The position numbers and the translations under genes are program-made. Of a stretch of DNA of 8,515 nucleotides, positions 1 through 4,788 are shown piece after piece; the stretch's first letter is position 1; every line of letters begins with the position of its first letter. The notes under the pieces are model-generated. The model had not been told where the DNA came from and ran no database searches. It saw only the letters and a program-made list of their open reading frames with translations. The stretch covers positions 1 to 8,515 of the forward strand of contig JAUYOQ010000058.1 in the NCBI GenBank assembly GCA_030697975.1. The letters are read 5' to 3'. This DNA comes from Nitrosopumilaceae archaeon (GTDB taxonomy: Archaea > Thermoproteota > Nitrososphaeria > Nitrososphaerales > Nitrosopumilaceae).

Positions 1-176
1 TGGTTTCGCCTGATTGCAAACATTTTTGGTTTTTCATAGTCTTCGGTACAGTCAGGGCAGGCATAAACCAAAACTCGATGCTCGTTTGGCGCCTTTGGGT
101 TTGAAAGATGGGGATAATATACTAGCCTTGCGCCGCAATCAACGCAATACCTATTGGCCCGCCTAGTTCTGGCCAA
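1..176 (-). CDS. Small zinc-ribbon protein, unknown function (3' end outside window)
   Basis: An open frame runs leftward from a TTG codon at 174-176 to the window edge, giving 58 visible residues beginning MARTRRANRYC. Two CxxC pairs are seen, C11/C14 (CVDC) and C40/C43 (CPDC), 25 residues apart. This is the layout of a treble-clef or zinc-ribbon site that binds one zinc ion. The N-terminus is very basic (four arginines in the first nine residues), which suggests nucleic-acid or ribosome binding, but that is inference. TTG is chosen because the frame has a TAA at 192-194, no ATG or GTG lies between, and GGAG sits seven bases upstream. The gene has the same direction as the ribosomal cluster but is separated from it by a tRNA and 200 structured bases. 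I do not recognise the family. Confidence 0.75.
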   Translation of the reverse strand, partial: MARTRRANRYCVDCGARLVYYPHLSNPKAPNEHRVLVYACPDCTEDYEKPKMFAIRRN

Positions 177-181
177 TGTAA

Positions 182-188
182 ATCTCCT
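182..188 (-). promoter_or_regulatory. Shine-Dalgarno sequence of the zinc-ribbon gene
   Basis: Read on the minus strand this is AGGAGAT, with its GGAG core seven bases before the TTG codon at 174-176. It is the main support for a non-ATG start, since no ATG is available in that frame after the preceding stop. Confidence 0.65.
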
Positions 189-335
189 GCATTATTGCTG
201 ATATGCGATCAAATATTAGATCTATTCAGTCTAAATCAGTAAACCAAAAGGTTCCATGGATCTATATTTCTAAACTCGAGTTTAGAAATATCACTAATAA
301 TTTTAAGCTATCAGCAATAGATTTCTGCTTGCAGG
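186..335. repeat. Inverted repeat enclosing palindrome copy 1
   Basis: TATTGCTGATA at 193-203 is the exact reverse complement of TATCAGCAATA at 309-319 (11 of 11). Further out, CCTGCA at 186-191 complements TGCAGG at 330-335, leaving 1 unpaired base on the left and 10 on the right. Together these could fold the roughly 150-base segment into a long-range stem with the first palindrome as an inner hairpin. The left arm overlaps the Shine-Dalgarno region of the zinc-ribbon gene, so in the leftward transcript the outer stem would cover that site. The base identities are direct observation. The fold is inference. Confidence 0.5.
264..291. repeat. Perfect 28-base palindrome (copy 1 of a related pair)
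   Basis: The half-site is ATATTTCTAAACTC, followed by its exact reverse complement and centred on CTCGAG. As RNA it would form a hairpin with a UCGA tetraloop and a 12-pair stem. Its inner 26 bases (265-290) match the palindrome at 343-368 except at two symmetric pairs of positions, so both copies stay perfectly self-complementary. It lies 88 bases upstream of the TTG start of the zinc-ribbon gene. It could be an operator for a dimeric regulator, a processing or termination hairpin, or a dispersed repeat. The sequence alone does not decide. Confidence 0.9.
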
Positions 336-342
336 TTTATTG

Positions 343-368
343 TATTTCTTAATTCGAATTAAGAAATA
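343..368. repeat. Perfect 26-base palindrome (copy 2 of a related pair)
   Basis: The half-site is TATTTCTTAATTC, followed by its exact reverse complement and centred on TTCGAA. Its centre is 78 bases from the centre of the palindrome at 264-291. It begins eight bases past the tRNA-Asn discriminator base and follows a run of five T on the minus strand. That position suggests a part in ending or trimming the tRNA transcript. The same sequence in a second copy suggests a recurring element and not a one-off terminator. Confidence 0.9.
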
Positions 369-376
369 TAAAAATG
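343..376 (-). terminator. Possible 3' end signal of the tRNA-Asn transcript
   Basis: Directly after the tRNA the minus strand reads GCATTTTTATATTTCTT and then enters the 343-368 palindrome. Archaeal termination commonly occurs at short T-runs without needing a hairpin, so the T-run at 370-374 and the further T-rich half of the palindrome are a plausible termination zone. No transcript data are available. Confidence 0.4.
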
Positions 377-450
377 CGCCGCCCGCCAGACTTGAACTGA
401 CGACCATCGGATTAACAGTCCGGTGCTCTACCACGCTGAGCTAGGGCGGC
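377..450 (-). tRNA. tRNA-Asn (anticodon GUU)
   Basis: The minus strand folds into a complete cloverleaf of 74 bases including the discriminator. It has a perfect 7-pair acceptor stem (GCCGCCC with GGGCGGC), TA linker, D stem GCTC/GAGC, anticodon loop CTGTTAA with anticodon GTT, a 5-base variable region (TGGTC), T arm GTCAG-TTCAAGT-CTGGC, and discriminator G. The anticodon stem has four good pairs and a C-A mismatch at the outermost 27-43 position. The T stem contains a T-G pair. No intron is seen and the 3' CCA is not encoded. The GUU anticodon reads AAC and AAU codons. The gene follows the 96-codon unknown gene by 35 bases in the same direction, so it may be processed from a common transcript or have its own promoter. 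Confidence 0.95.
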
Positions 451-475
451 AACAGGTTTGTACCTAGTCAAAAGC

Positions 476-484
476 GATTTAATC
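476..484 (-). promoter_or_regulatory. Possible TATA-like element for tRNA-Asn
   Basis: The minus strand reads GATTAAATC here, 26 to 34 bases upstream of the mature tRNA 5' end. That is the expected distance for an archaeal TATA box if transcription starts at or near the tRNA. The match to an archaeal TATA consensus is only fair and the element abuts the stop codon of the upstream gene. Confidence 0.25.
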
Positions 485-485
485 T

Positions 486-776
486 TTACTGGTTGAACTG
501 TGAAAAGAATTCTTGGATTTCTTTGTTATATTTTTCAACAAGATCAATAATTTCTAAATGCTCATCTGCTGTTGGCTCACGCTTGTGAAATACTTGAAAT
601 GCACTTAGTGCCGAGCCGACCATCTCACCCACAAAAAAACCGCATAAAAAATCGCCAATATTTTGACATCCCCACACCTCGTCTATCCTTGGAGAAGCGC
701 CAGTGTTTTTGTAAAGTACAAGGGTCGCTTTAATTAGCCTGTTTGTTTGTTCCTTAAATTCAGGATCAAGGCCCAT
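486..776 (-). CDS. Conserved-looking hypothetical protein at the end of the ribosomal cluster
   Basis: This encodes 96 residues starting MGLDPEFKEQ, with a TAA stop. I do not recognise the family. Residues 5-23 look helical and amphipathic, residues 41-63 form a hydrophobic, glycine-containing stretch (GDFLCGFFVGEMVG onward), and the C-terminal third is charged and helix-prone. Two cysteines (C37, C45) are too isolated for a zinc site. There is no signal peptide. The hydrophobic stretch is broken by E51 and reads more like a buried helix than a membrane span. The gene lies 38 bases after L6, a wider gap than most in the cluster, and has no Shine-Dalgarno sequence before its ATG. It may be translated from a leaderless transcript: TAATTTAG on the plus strand at 798-805 would be a TATA-like site about 25 bases upstream. 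Position suggests, but does not prove, a translation-related role. Confidence 0.75.
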   Translation of the reverse strand: MGLDPEFKEQTNRLIKATLVLYKNTGASPRIDEVWGCQNIGDFLCGFFVGEMVGSALSAFQVFHKREPTADEHLEIIDLVEKYNKEIQEFFSQFNQ

Positions 777-814
777 TGTTAAATTATGAATTGATGGTAA
801 TTTAGTGTTGTTTA

Positions 815-1372
815 CTATTTTTCTATGCCTTTTGATTTTGAGTAAATGTAAAGGCCGTCAAGAAAAACACGGTGGTCTTTGCCTTTTACCTTTGTTTTTA
901 GCTCAATTTCTGCTGCAGTCTGAGATACATCGGTAAGAACATGGCCTGTCAAAATCAGGTCATCGCCTTTTGATACAACCTTTGTGTTGCCATGGATTCT
1001 GGCAACCCTTGGGGCACGCTCACCTTGGAAATTTTCTACGAGAACTTGGCCATCTTTTGTTTTTACAGTTATTGGAAAATGCGCATAAACTATCTTCATT
1101 TTGAAGGTATAGCCTCCAACAACTCCCTCGCAGAGATTCTTTAGTATAGATCTGACTGTGTGTAAAATGGCATAGTCTCTTTTTCTGGTTCCCTGCGCCT
1201 TTACAAGAATTGTTTTGTCTTTTACCTCTATCGATACAGGTATTTTTTTAAAATTCTTGTATGTCTTTCCAAGCGGGCCTTCAACATGAATCATGTTCTT
1301 TTTTAGAACTACAGTTACCTTTTGTGGGATTTCCACTATAGTTTCAAACTTTTCCATCTGTTTAGTAGACAT
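815..1372 (-). CDS. rpl6: 50S ribosomal protein L6 (uL6)
   Basis: Large-subunit protein that sits near the sarcin-ricin loop and the translation-factor site. The 185-residue length is typical for archaea. Recognisable stretches include VEGPLGKTYKNF (30-41) in the first repeat of the tandem fold, YAHFPITV (96-103), VENFQGERAPR (112-122), HVLTDVSQTAAEIE (144-157) and KDHRVFLDGLY (165-175) near the C-terminus. The ATG at 1372 makes an 11-base overlap with the end of S8. A GGAGG lies within the S8 tail, 16 bases upstream. A second in-frame ATG at 1357 (MEKFET) would remove the overlap but lacks a nearby Shine-Dalgarno sequence, so the N-terminus is uncertain by five residues. L6 is the last ribosomal protein gene of the cluster here. 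Confidence 0.96.
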   Translation of the reverse strand: MSTKQMEKFETIVEIPQKVTVVLKKNMIHVEGPLGKTYKNFKKIPVSIEVKDKTILVKAQGTRKRDYAILHTVRSILKNLCEGVVGGYTFKMKIVYAHFPITVKTKDGQVLVENFQGERAPRVARIHGNTKVVSKGDDLILTGHVLTDVSQTAAEIELKTKVKGKDHRVFLDGLYIYSKSKGIEK

Positions 1373-1754
1373 ACCCTATCAAAAATCCTCCTAAACCCTT
1401 GTTTACTGCATCATGATGCGACATTACTCCCTGATTTGTTGTAACTAAAAGCATTCCTCGTGAATATGATGGCAGGTATTGTTGCTCCCATTCATCGTAC
1501 TCTGTTCTTTTTACCTTGAATCTTGGGGTAATAGCTCCACATTTTGTTATCTTTGCCAATAGTTTGACTTTGAACTTGCCTCCGCGTCCGTCATCAACAT
1601 GTTCAAATTCTCCAATATAGCCTGACTTTTGCAATGTTTTTAGAACTTCGATTCCAAGTTTTGAAGTTGGCATGACAATGCAATCGCCTCTACGTCGTGC
1701 CTCTGTGTTGTATAACGTTACAAACAAATTTGCTAATACATTAGTTGCTGGCAT
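1362..1754 (-). CDS. rps8: 30S ribosomal protein S8 (uS8)
   Basis: Primary 16S rRNA-binding protein of the small-subunit platform, needed for assembly of the central domain. The 130 residues match the archaeal/eukaryotic (S15a-like) length. It opens MPATNVLANLFVTLYN and carries the family's KSGYIGEFEHVDDGRGGKF region (43-61), the KCGAITPRF segment (71-79) and the conserved C-terminal RGMLLVTTNQGVMSHHDA (99-116), ending in the usual GYVY-type tail. The start lies 10 bases after S14, with GTGA eight bases upstream as a modest Shine-Dalgarno sequence. The last 11 bases overlap the start of L6, which suggests coupled translation. Confidence 0.96.
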   Translation of the reverse strand: MPATNVLANLFVTLYNTEARRRGDCIVMPTSKLGIEVLKTLQKSGYIGEFEHVDDGRGGKFKVKLLAKITKCGAITPRFKVKRTEYDEWEQQYLPSYSRGMLLVTTNQGVMSHHDAVNKGLGGFLIGYVY

Positions 1755-1764
1755 TTTCTTTTCA

Positions 1765-1944
1765 CTATTTGTTTTTCCTAAATCCTAGAGATCCTGCTAC
1801 TTCGCGAAAGCACCGACGACAAATCATAAGGTCATATTTTTGGATGACTGCTGTGTAATCGCCACATCGTTTACACCATCGTGAGCCTCGTCCAAACTCG
1901 TGTTTTTTTCTGCCAGTAAATTCGTATGTTCGATTCTTTGCCAT
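1765..1944 (-). CDS. rps14: 30S ribosomal protein S14, zinc-binding type (uS14)
   Basis: This 59-residue small-subunit head protein reads MAKNRTYEFTGRKKHEFGRG at its start. Two CxxC pairs, C24/C27 (CKRC) and C42/C45 (CRRC), form the expected zinc site, and the basic C-terminus ends GSLGFRKNK. Length and layout are those of archaeal and eukaryotic (S29-like) S14. Its ATG shares one base with the TAA stop of L5 (TAATG), and GGAGAT lies in the end of L5 as a Shine-Dalgarno sequence. It ends 10 bases before S8. It is easily overlooked because it is short, but order, motifs and spacing all agree. Confidence 0.95.
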   Translation of the reverse strand: MAKNRTYEFTGRKKHEFGRGSRWCKRCGDYTAVIQKYDLMICRRCFREVAGSLGFRKNK

Positions 1945-2465
1945 TATACTATCTCCACTCCAAACTCGCGAGTCAGAAATTCTTGTGCTTCCTCACGTGA
2001 AATTCTATGTGTCTTGCCAACCTTTGCCTTGTGGCGGCTTCTAAGTCTAATATTAAATCCTGGTCTGGCTAGCGTTACTGCAACATCTAATCCAAGTATG
2101 CCAATTTTTGGCTCATATTTTATTCCAGGAATATCGATGTGTTCTTTAATTCCAAATGAGATATTGCCAAAATCATCAAATGAAGAGCCCTTGATTTTGT
2201 TTCCCTTTGCCTCAAAGAGTCGTTTCAAAAGTGCAGTAGCATCTTTTCCTCTAATAGTTACTGCAACGCCAATAGGTTCGCCTTTTCGCACGCCCCAGTC
2301 TCTTTGAGTGTCTTTTGCCTCTCGTGCACATGACTTTTTTCCAGAGATTTGATCCAGTGCGAGTTTTGCAACCTCGATTGCGTCCCCTGACTTTCCAACA
2401 CCCATGTTCAATACTATTTTGTTAAGCGTAATTGTTTTCATCAGAGATTGAGTTTGCTGCGCCAT
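1944..2465 (-). CDS. rpl5: 50S ribosomal protein L5 (uL5)
   Basis: L5 binds 5S rRNA in the central protuberance and contacts the P-site tRNA. From the ATG at 2463-2465 it has 173 residues. Family features include LNKIVLNMGVGKSGD near the N-terminus, KGEPIGVAVTIRGKDA in the first third, the FGIKEHIDIPGIKYEPKIGI stretch in the middle and RLRSRHKAKVGKTHRISREE near the end. A GTG nine bases earlier, at 2472-2474, overlaps the S4e stop as GTGA and would add MRN. I prefer the ATG because AGGTGA sits directly upstream at normal spacing and itself contains the TGA stop of S4e. The gene ends in a one-base overlap with S14. Confidence 0.95.
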   Translation of the reverse strand: MAQQTQSLMKTITLNKIVLNMGVGKSGDAIEVAKLALDQISGKKSCAREAKDTQRDWGVRKGEPIGVAVTIRGKDATALLKRLFEAKGNKIKGSSFDDFGNISFGIKEHIDIPGIKYEPKIGILGLDVAVTLARPGFNIRLRSRHKAKVGKTHRISREEAQEFLTREFGVEIV

Positions 2466-2470
2466 GTTTC

Positions 2471-3187
2471 TCACCTAACTTGAATGACAGGTTTTTCTTT
2501 TCCTACTGCCATGACAAGATCCAGAGGAATTTCGATCTTTTTTTCCACAAGTGAAATTAGTGCTCGCTTTGGTAGAATGTATGTTCCTTCTCTTATCTCT
2601 TCAACTGTTCCAACCTGTCCTGCGTTTATTCCTCTTGTAACTATAACTTGAGCGCCTTTTTCTAATTTTATTACCTCCAAAATTTTCTGTTCAGGAATTT
2701 GAATTAAACATGAATCACCTACATCAATATCAGTATCTGAGATCATAGAGCGACCATCATGAAATCCTAGATGTGTCTTTTTGCCTTTTATTGTCGTTTT
2801 ACTTGTAAGCTTGACCAGCTTTTTTGATTTTTCTGCATTTGGAATCTTTAATGGTTTTAGCACATGTCCTCCTTGTGGAACCAGTCTGTAAATGTCTGAA
2901 ACGCCAGATAATTCAATAACGTCCATCAGTCCTATTCCGTGATGAAGTGACTTGCGCTTTACTCCATCAATAGTGACTTTTCCTCCATAAATTGCAGATT
3001 TTGCTTCCCTGAGGTATTTTGTGAGCTTTAACGTGTCACGAACCATGACTGCGCTTGGAATTGAAGAGTGTTTTGAGTGAGGTCCTGGCCTTACTGTTAC
3101 AACAAATCGCTTGTCTTTTCTTGTAATGCCCCAAAACATTGGCGCCATTTGTCGTTTTAGTTTTTTGCTACCTGCTATGCTTACCAT
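2471..3187 (-). CDS. rps4e: 30S ribosomal protein S4e (eS4)
   Basis: Small-subunit protein found only in archaea and eukaryotes, unrelated to bacterial S4 in overall structure. The 238 residues show the family order. The N-terminus includes KKLKRQMAPMFWGITRKDKR (8-27) and PGPHSKHSSIPSAVMVRDTL (34-53). An S4-like RNA-binding segment follows (about 43-90), then the central S4e domain with TSKTTIKGKKTHLGFHDGRS (128-147) and a KOW segment at about 177-205 (KGAQVIVTRGINAGQVGTVE). The ATG immediately follows the TAA of L24 (TAAATG) with GGTGA upstream inside the L24 end. The TGA stop lies within the Shine-Dalgarno sequence of L5. Confidence 0.96.
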   Translation of the reverse strand: MVSIAGSKKLKRQMAPMFWGITRKDKRFVVTVRPGPHSKHSSIPSAVMVRDTLKLTKYLREAKSAIYGGKVTIDGVKRKSLHHGIGLMDVIELSGVSDIYRLVPQGGHVLKPLKIPNAEKSKKLVKLTSKTTIKGKKTHLGFHDGRSMISDTDIDVGDSCLIQIPEQKILEVIKLEKGAQVIVTRGINAGQVGTVEEIREGTYILPKRALISLVEKKIEIPLDLVMAVGKEKPVIQVR

Positions 3188-3766
3188 TTATTTTTCACCC
3201 TTTTTTTCCTTTGATTCTTTTTTTGGCTTTTTTGGCACTGTTTTAGCTTTTGGTACCTTTGGTGTCTTTGTAGCCGGTTTAGATTTTGATTCTTGCTTTG
3301 GTTTTGGTTCAGCTTTTTGTGGTGCTTTTTGTTTTTCTTCTACCTCTTTTGGTTTAGTTTCTTCTTTTGGTTTGATTTCTTCTTTTGGTTTTGCTTCTTT
3401 TTTCTTTGAAACCTTGGACTTTGTTCCTTCTAGTTTTTGAGTACGCCACTTGTCGCTTGTGTTTAGCTCAGTCACAAGCAGATTTGAAGAATGTATATAG
3501 ACGTCAAATTGCCCTCCCTTTAGCTTTTCTTTTTTTATTCCCTCAATTGTAACTGCATTTTTTAGAGTGTTAACTTCCTTTACCTTTCCATCAACTCCCT
3601 TGAATTCGCCACGCAGCACTCGAACTGTATCGCCAATTGTTACACGAATGCTTCTTGTGCCATACTTTTGCCTGAGATCCTTTGAAAGATGGCTTCCAAG
3701 TTGCTTGCTTAGCACATGATATGGTGCTTGATAAAGTTGGCGATTTCTAATTTTTGTCGGCTTCAT
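3188..3766 (-). CDS. rpl24: 50S ribosomal protein L24 (uL24) with long lysine/glutamate tail
   Basis: Early-assembly 23S-binding protein near the tunnel exit, related to eukaryotic L26. Residues 1 to about 113 are the conserved core: basic N-terminus (MKPTKIRNRQLYQAPYHVLS), HLSKDLRQKYGTRSIRV, then a KOW segment at about 44-75 (GDTVRVLRGEFKGVDGKVKE) and VYIHSSNLLVTELN. Residues 114-192 are a low-complexity tail almost wholly of K, E, P, S, T, A and Q, probably disordered. It includes three tandem KPKE-type hexamers (126-143). Archaeal L24 is usually about 120 residues, so the tail adds about 70. GGTGG precedes the ATG and lies in the end of L14, one base away. Confidence 0.94.
   Translation of the reverse strand: MKPTKIRNRQLYQAPYHVLSKQLGSHLSKDLRQKYGTRSIRVTIGDTVRVLRGEFKGVDGKVKEVNTLKNAVTIEGIKKEKLKGGQFDVYIHSSNLLVTELNTSDKWRTQKLEGTKSKVSKKKEAKPKEEIKPKEETKPKEVEEKQKAPQKAEPKPKQESKSKPATKTPKVPKAKTVPKKPKKESKEKKGEK
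3338..3391 (-). repeat. rpl24: Three tandem 18-base units inside the L24 tail
   Basis: The coding strand holds three 18-base units encoding KPKEEI, KPKEET and KPKEVE (L24 residues 126-143). The first two units are nearly identical at the DNA level: a 16-base stretch recurs exactly at 18-base spacing, at 3358-3373 and 3376-3391. The third is diverged. In-frame duplication of this kind could lengthen or shorten the tail between strains. Confidence 0.8.
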
Positions 3767-3767
3767 T

Positions 3768-4202
3768 TTATACCACCATTGATGCCAAGTTTGCTATTCT
3801 TGGCCATTTTTCAGCAGCCTCTGCTGCAACAGGGCCCTTGATGTCAGTTCCTTTTATTTCGCCTTCTGGAGTAACAAGAACTGCAGCATTGTCCTCAAAT
3901 GATACACGTACTCCGTTTAGTCTTCGAATTGGATATTTTTGTCTGATAATCACAGCACCATAGACTTGTTTTCGTAGCTCAGCTGGACCTTTTTTTACTA
4001 CAACATTTACAAAATCACCTACTGCAGCTGCAGGCATTCGTGAAACTCGCGTTTTTATTTTCTGCACCATAATAATTTCAACAATTTTTGCACCAGAATT
4101 GTCTGCACATCTTATCTGTGCACCTAATGGCAAGACGCGTGTTACATATGGCCTAAATTCTTCAACGCCTTTTGCAGATACTGCACGACTTTTAGTTGAC
4201 AT
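3768..4202 (-). CDS. rpl14: 50S ribosomal protein L14 (uL14)
   Basis: Large-subunit interface protein that forms bridges to the small subunit and, in archaea, lies at the aIF6 contact site. It has 144 residues, slightly long for the family because of an N-terminal extension (about the first 20 residues, MSTKSRAVSAKGVEEFRPYV). The core reads VLPLGAQIRCADNSGAKIVE, VGDFVNVVVKKGPAELRKQV and AVIIRQKYPIRRLNGVRVSF, followed by the conserved FEDNAAVLVTPEGEIKGTDI and a C-terminus near KWPRIANLASMVV. The ATG shares one base with the TAA of S17. GGAGGT nine bases upstream is one of the strongest Shine-Dalgarno matches of the window. Confidence 0.97.
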   Translation of the reverse strand: MSTKSRAVSAKGVEEFRPYVTRVLPLGAQIRCADNSGAKIVEIIMVQKIKTRVSRMPAAAVGDFVNVVVKKGPAELRKQVYGAVIIRQKYPIRRLNGVRVSFEDNAAVLVTPEGEIKGTDIKGPVAAEAAEKWPRIANLASMVV

Positions 4203-4525
4203 TAAGATTTAACCTCCACTACTACAAAGGAGACAGATTTTGATAGTGGTCTACATTCTGCTGCTACTACCTTGGCGCCTTCTTGTATTGCAAGACATGA
4301 TGGGGCAAATGCATGAATTGTGCTCTTGCTTCTTGCGTATCTTTTGAACTTGTCAAGATATTTTGGAGTTTCTCGCTGCACTACAACCATTTTTCTTGCC
4401 TTTGCGCTAACTACTGTTCCTTCAAACAGTTTTCCCCGCACTGGCAGGTTTCCATGAAATGGGCAATGAGAATCAGTACATTCTGATTTTGGTGCACTGA
4501 CAGATAATCCAATATTTCTGCTCAT
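4202..4525 (-). CDS. rps17: 30S ribosomal protein S17 (uS17)
   Basis: Small-subunit assembly protein with an OB fold that binds the 5' domain of 16S rRNA. The 107 residues match the archaeal size. The archaeal/eukaryotic (S11-like) motif CTDSHCPFHGNLPVRGK (15-31) is present, followed by GTVVSAKARKMVVVQRE and LDKFKRYARSKSTIHAFAPS with the conserved Y, R and H positions of the rRNA-binding face, then the C-terminal strand (KSVSFVVVEVKS). The ATG overlaps the RNase P protein stop by four bases (ATGA), which points to coupled translation. The upstream GGGGGC is a poor Shine-Dalgarno match. Confidence 0.97.
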   Translation of the reverse strand: MSRNIGLSVSAPKSECTDSHCPFHGNLPVRGKLFEGTVVSAKARKMVVVQRETPKYLDKFKRYARSKSTIHAFAPSCLAIQEGAKVVAAECRPLSKSVSFVVVEVKS

Positions 4526-4788
4526 AGCTTTGCCCCCAGTCTATCATGAGGTCTTCGGTTTAGTATGGCGCCATCTAGAACAGCCTGTGTGTCATCTAGT
4601 TTGAATTGCCATTTGCTGTTATGTTTTGGGATCATTTTAAGCCCGTTTTTTGTGTCAAGTGTAAACATTGATTTTGTCTCATCAACTATTCTACCAGACA
4701 ATCCTACAATCTGCTTGTTTGATGAATCCAAAATTTTGGCGTCTAGTCCGATAAGCTCATGAATTGCAATGTTTTCTTGTGTAATCAT
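4522..4788 (-). CDS. rnp1: RNase P protein component 1 (Rpp29/Pop4 family)
   Basis: Protein subunit of the archaeal RNase P ribonucleoprotein, which removes 5' leaders from precursor tRNAs. It acts as a pair with the Rpp21 subunit on the specificity part of the RNA. The 88 residues carry the family marks: IHELIGLDAKILDSSNKQIV (9-28), GLSGRIVDETKSMFTLDT (29-46) of the Sm-like beta-barrel, and the C-terminal GAILNRRPHDRLGAKL. The gene sits between L29 and S17, its classic archaeal place, overlapping both neighbours by four bases. In many euryarchaeal clusters an eIF1-like gene lies just upstream, but here there is no room for one. The ATG has only a weak upstream purine run. Confidence 0.94.
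   Translation of the reverse strand: MITQENIAIHELIGLDAKILDSSNKQIVGLSGRIVDETKSMFTLDTKNGLKMIPKHNSKWQFKLDDTQAVLDGAILNRRPHDRLGAKL

Larger units (their letters stand above)
177..376. other. Non-coding, palindrome-rich intergenic region
   Basis: Between the tRNA-Asn gene and the zinc-ribbon gene I find no convincing coding frame. The stretch holds two long perfect palindromes (264-291 and 343-368) and two 8-base palindromes (TAGATCTA at 217-224, TCCATGGA at 253-260). It also holds an inverted repeat whose arms are at 186-203 and 309-335. Both neighbouring genes read leftward, so the region must contain the 3' end of the tRNA transcript and the promoter of the zinc-ribbon gene. On the minus strand GAAATATAG at about 262-270 overlaps one arm of the first palindrome and could be a TATA-like element, but this is weak. 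Confidence 0.7.

Noticed and set aside
186..335. Insertion sequence or miniature transposon
   Set aside because: The inverted arms are short and interrupted, no flanking target-site duplication is visible and there is no transposase. It is recorded only as an inverted repeat.
264..368. CRISPR array from the two related palindromes
   Set aside because: Only two copies, near-perfect dyads with no matching spacer architecture and no cas genes.
486..776. Diverged L32e, L18 or L30 protein
   Set aside because: The sequence lacks the basic patches and motifs of these families, and its composition is neutral to acidic with a hydrophobic centre.
2466..2474. GTG start for L5, giving a GTGA overlap with S4e
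   Set aside because: The ATG at 2463-2465 has AGGTGA at proper spacing, and the extra three residues (MRN) add nothing family-like. It is kept only as an alternative.
3111..3440. Plus-strand open frame rich in F and S opposite L24 and S4e
   Set aside because: It mirrors the lysine/glutamate-rich codons of the L24 tail. It has no family resemblance and lies wholly antisense to certain genes. The same applies to the other plus-strand open frames at 1900-2307, 3754-3963, 4565-4762, 4980-5330, 5036-5218, 5490-5741, 5840-6091, 7054-7239, 7088-7453, 7404-7625 and 8132-8413.
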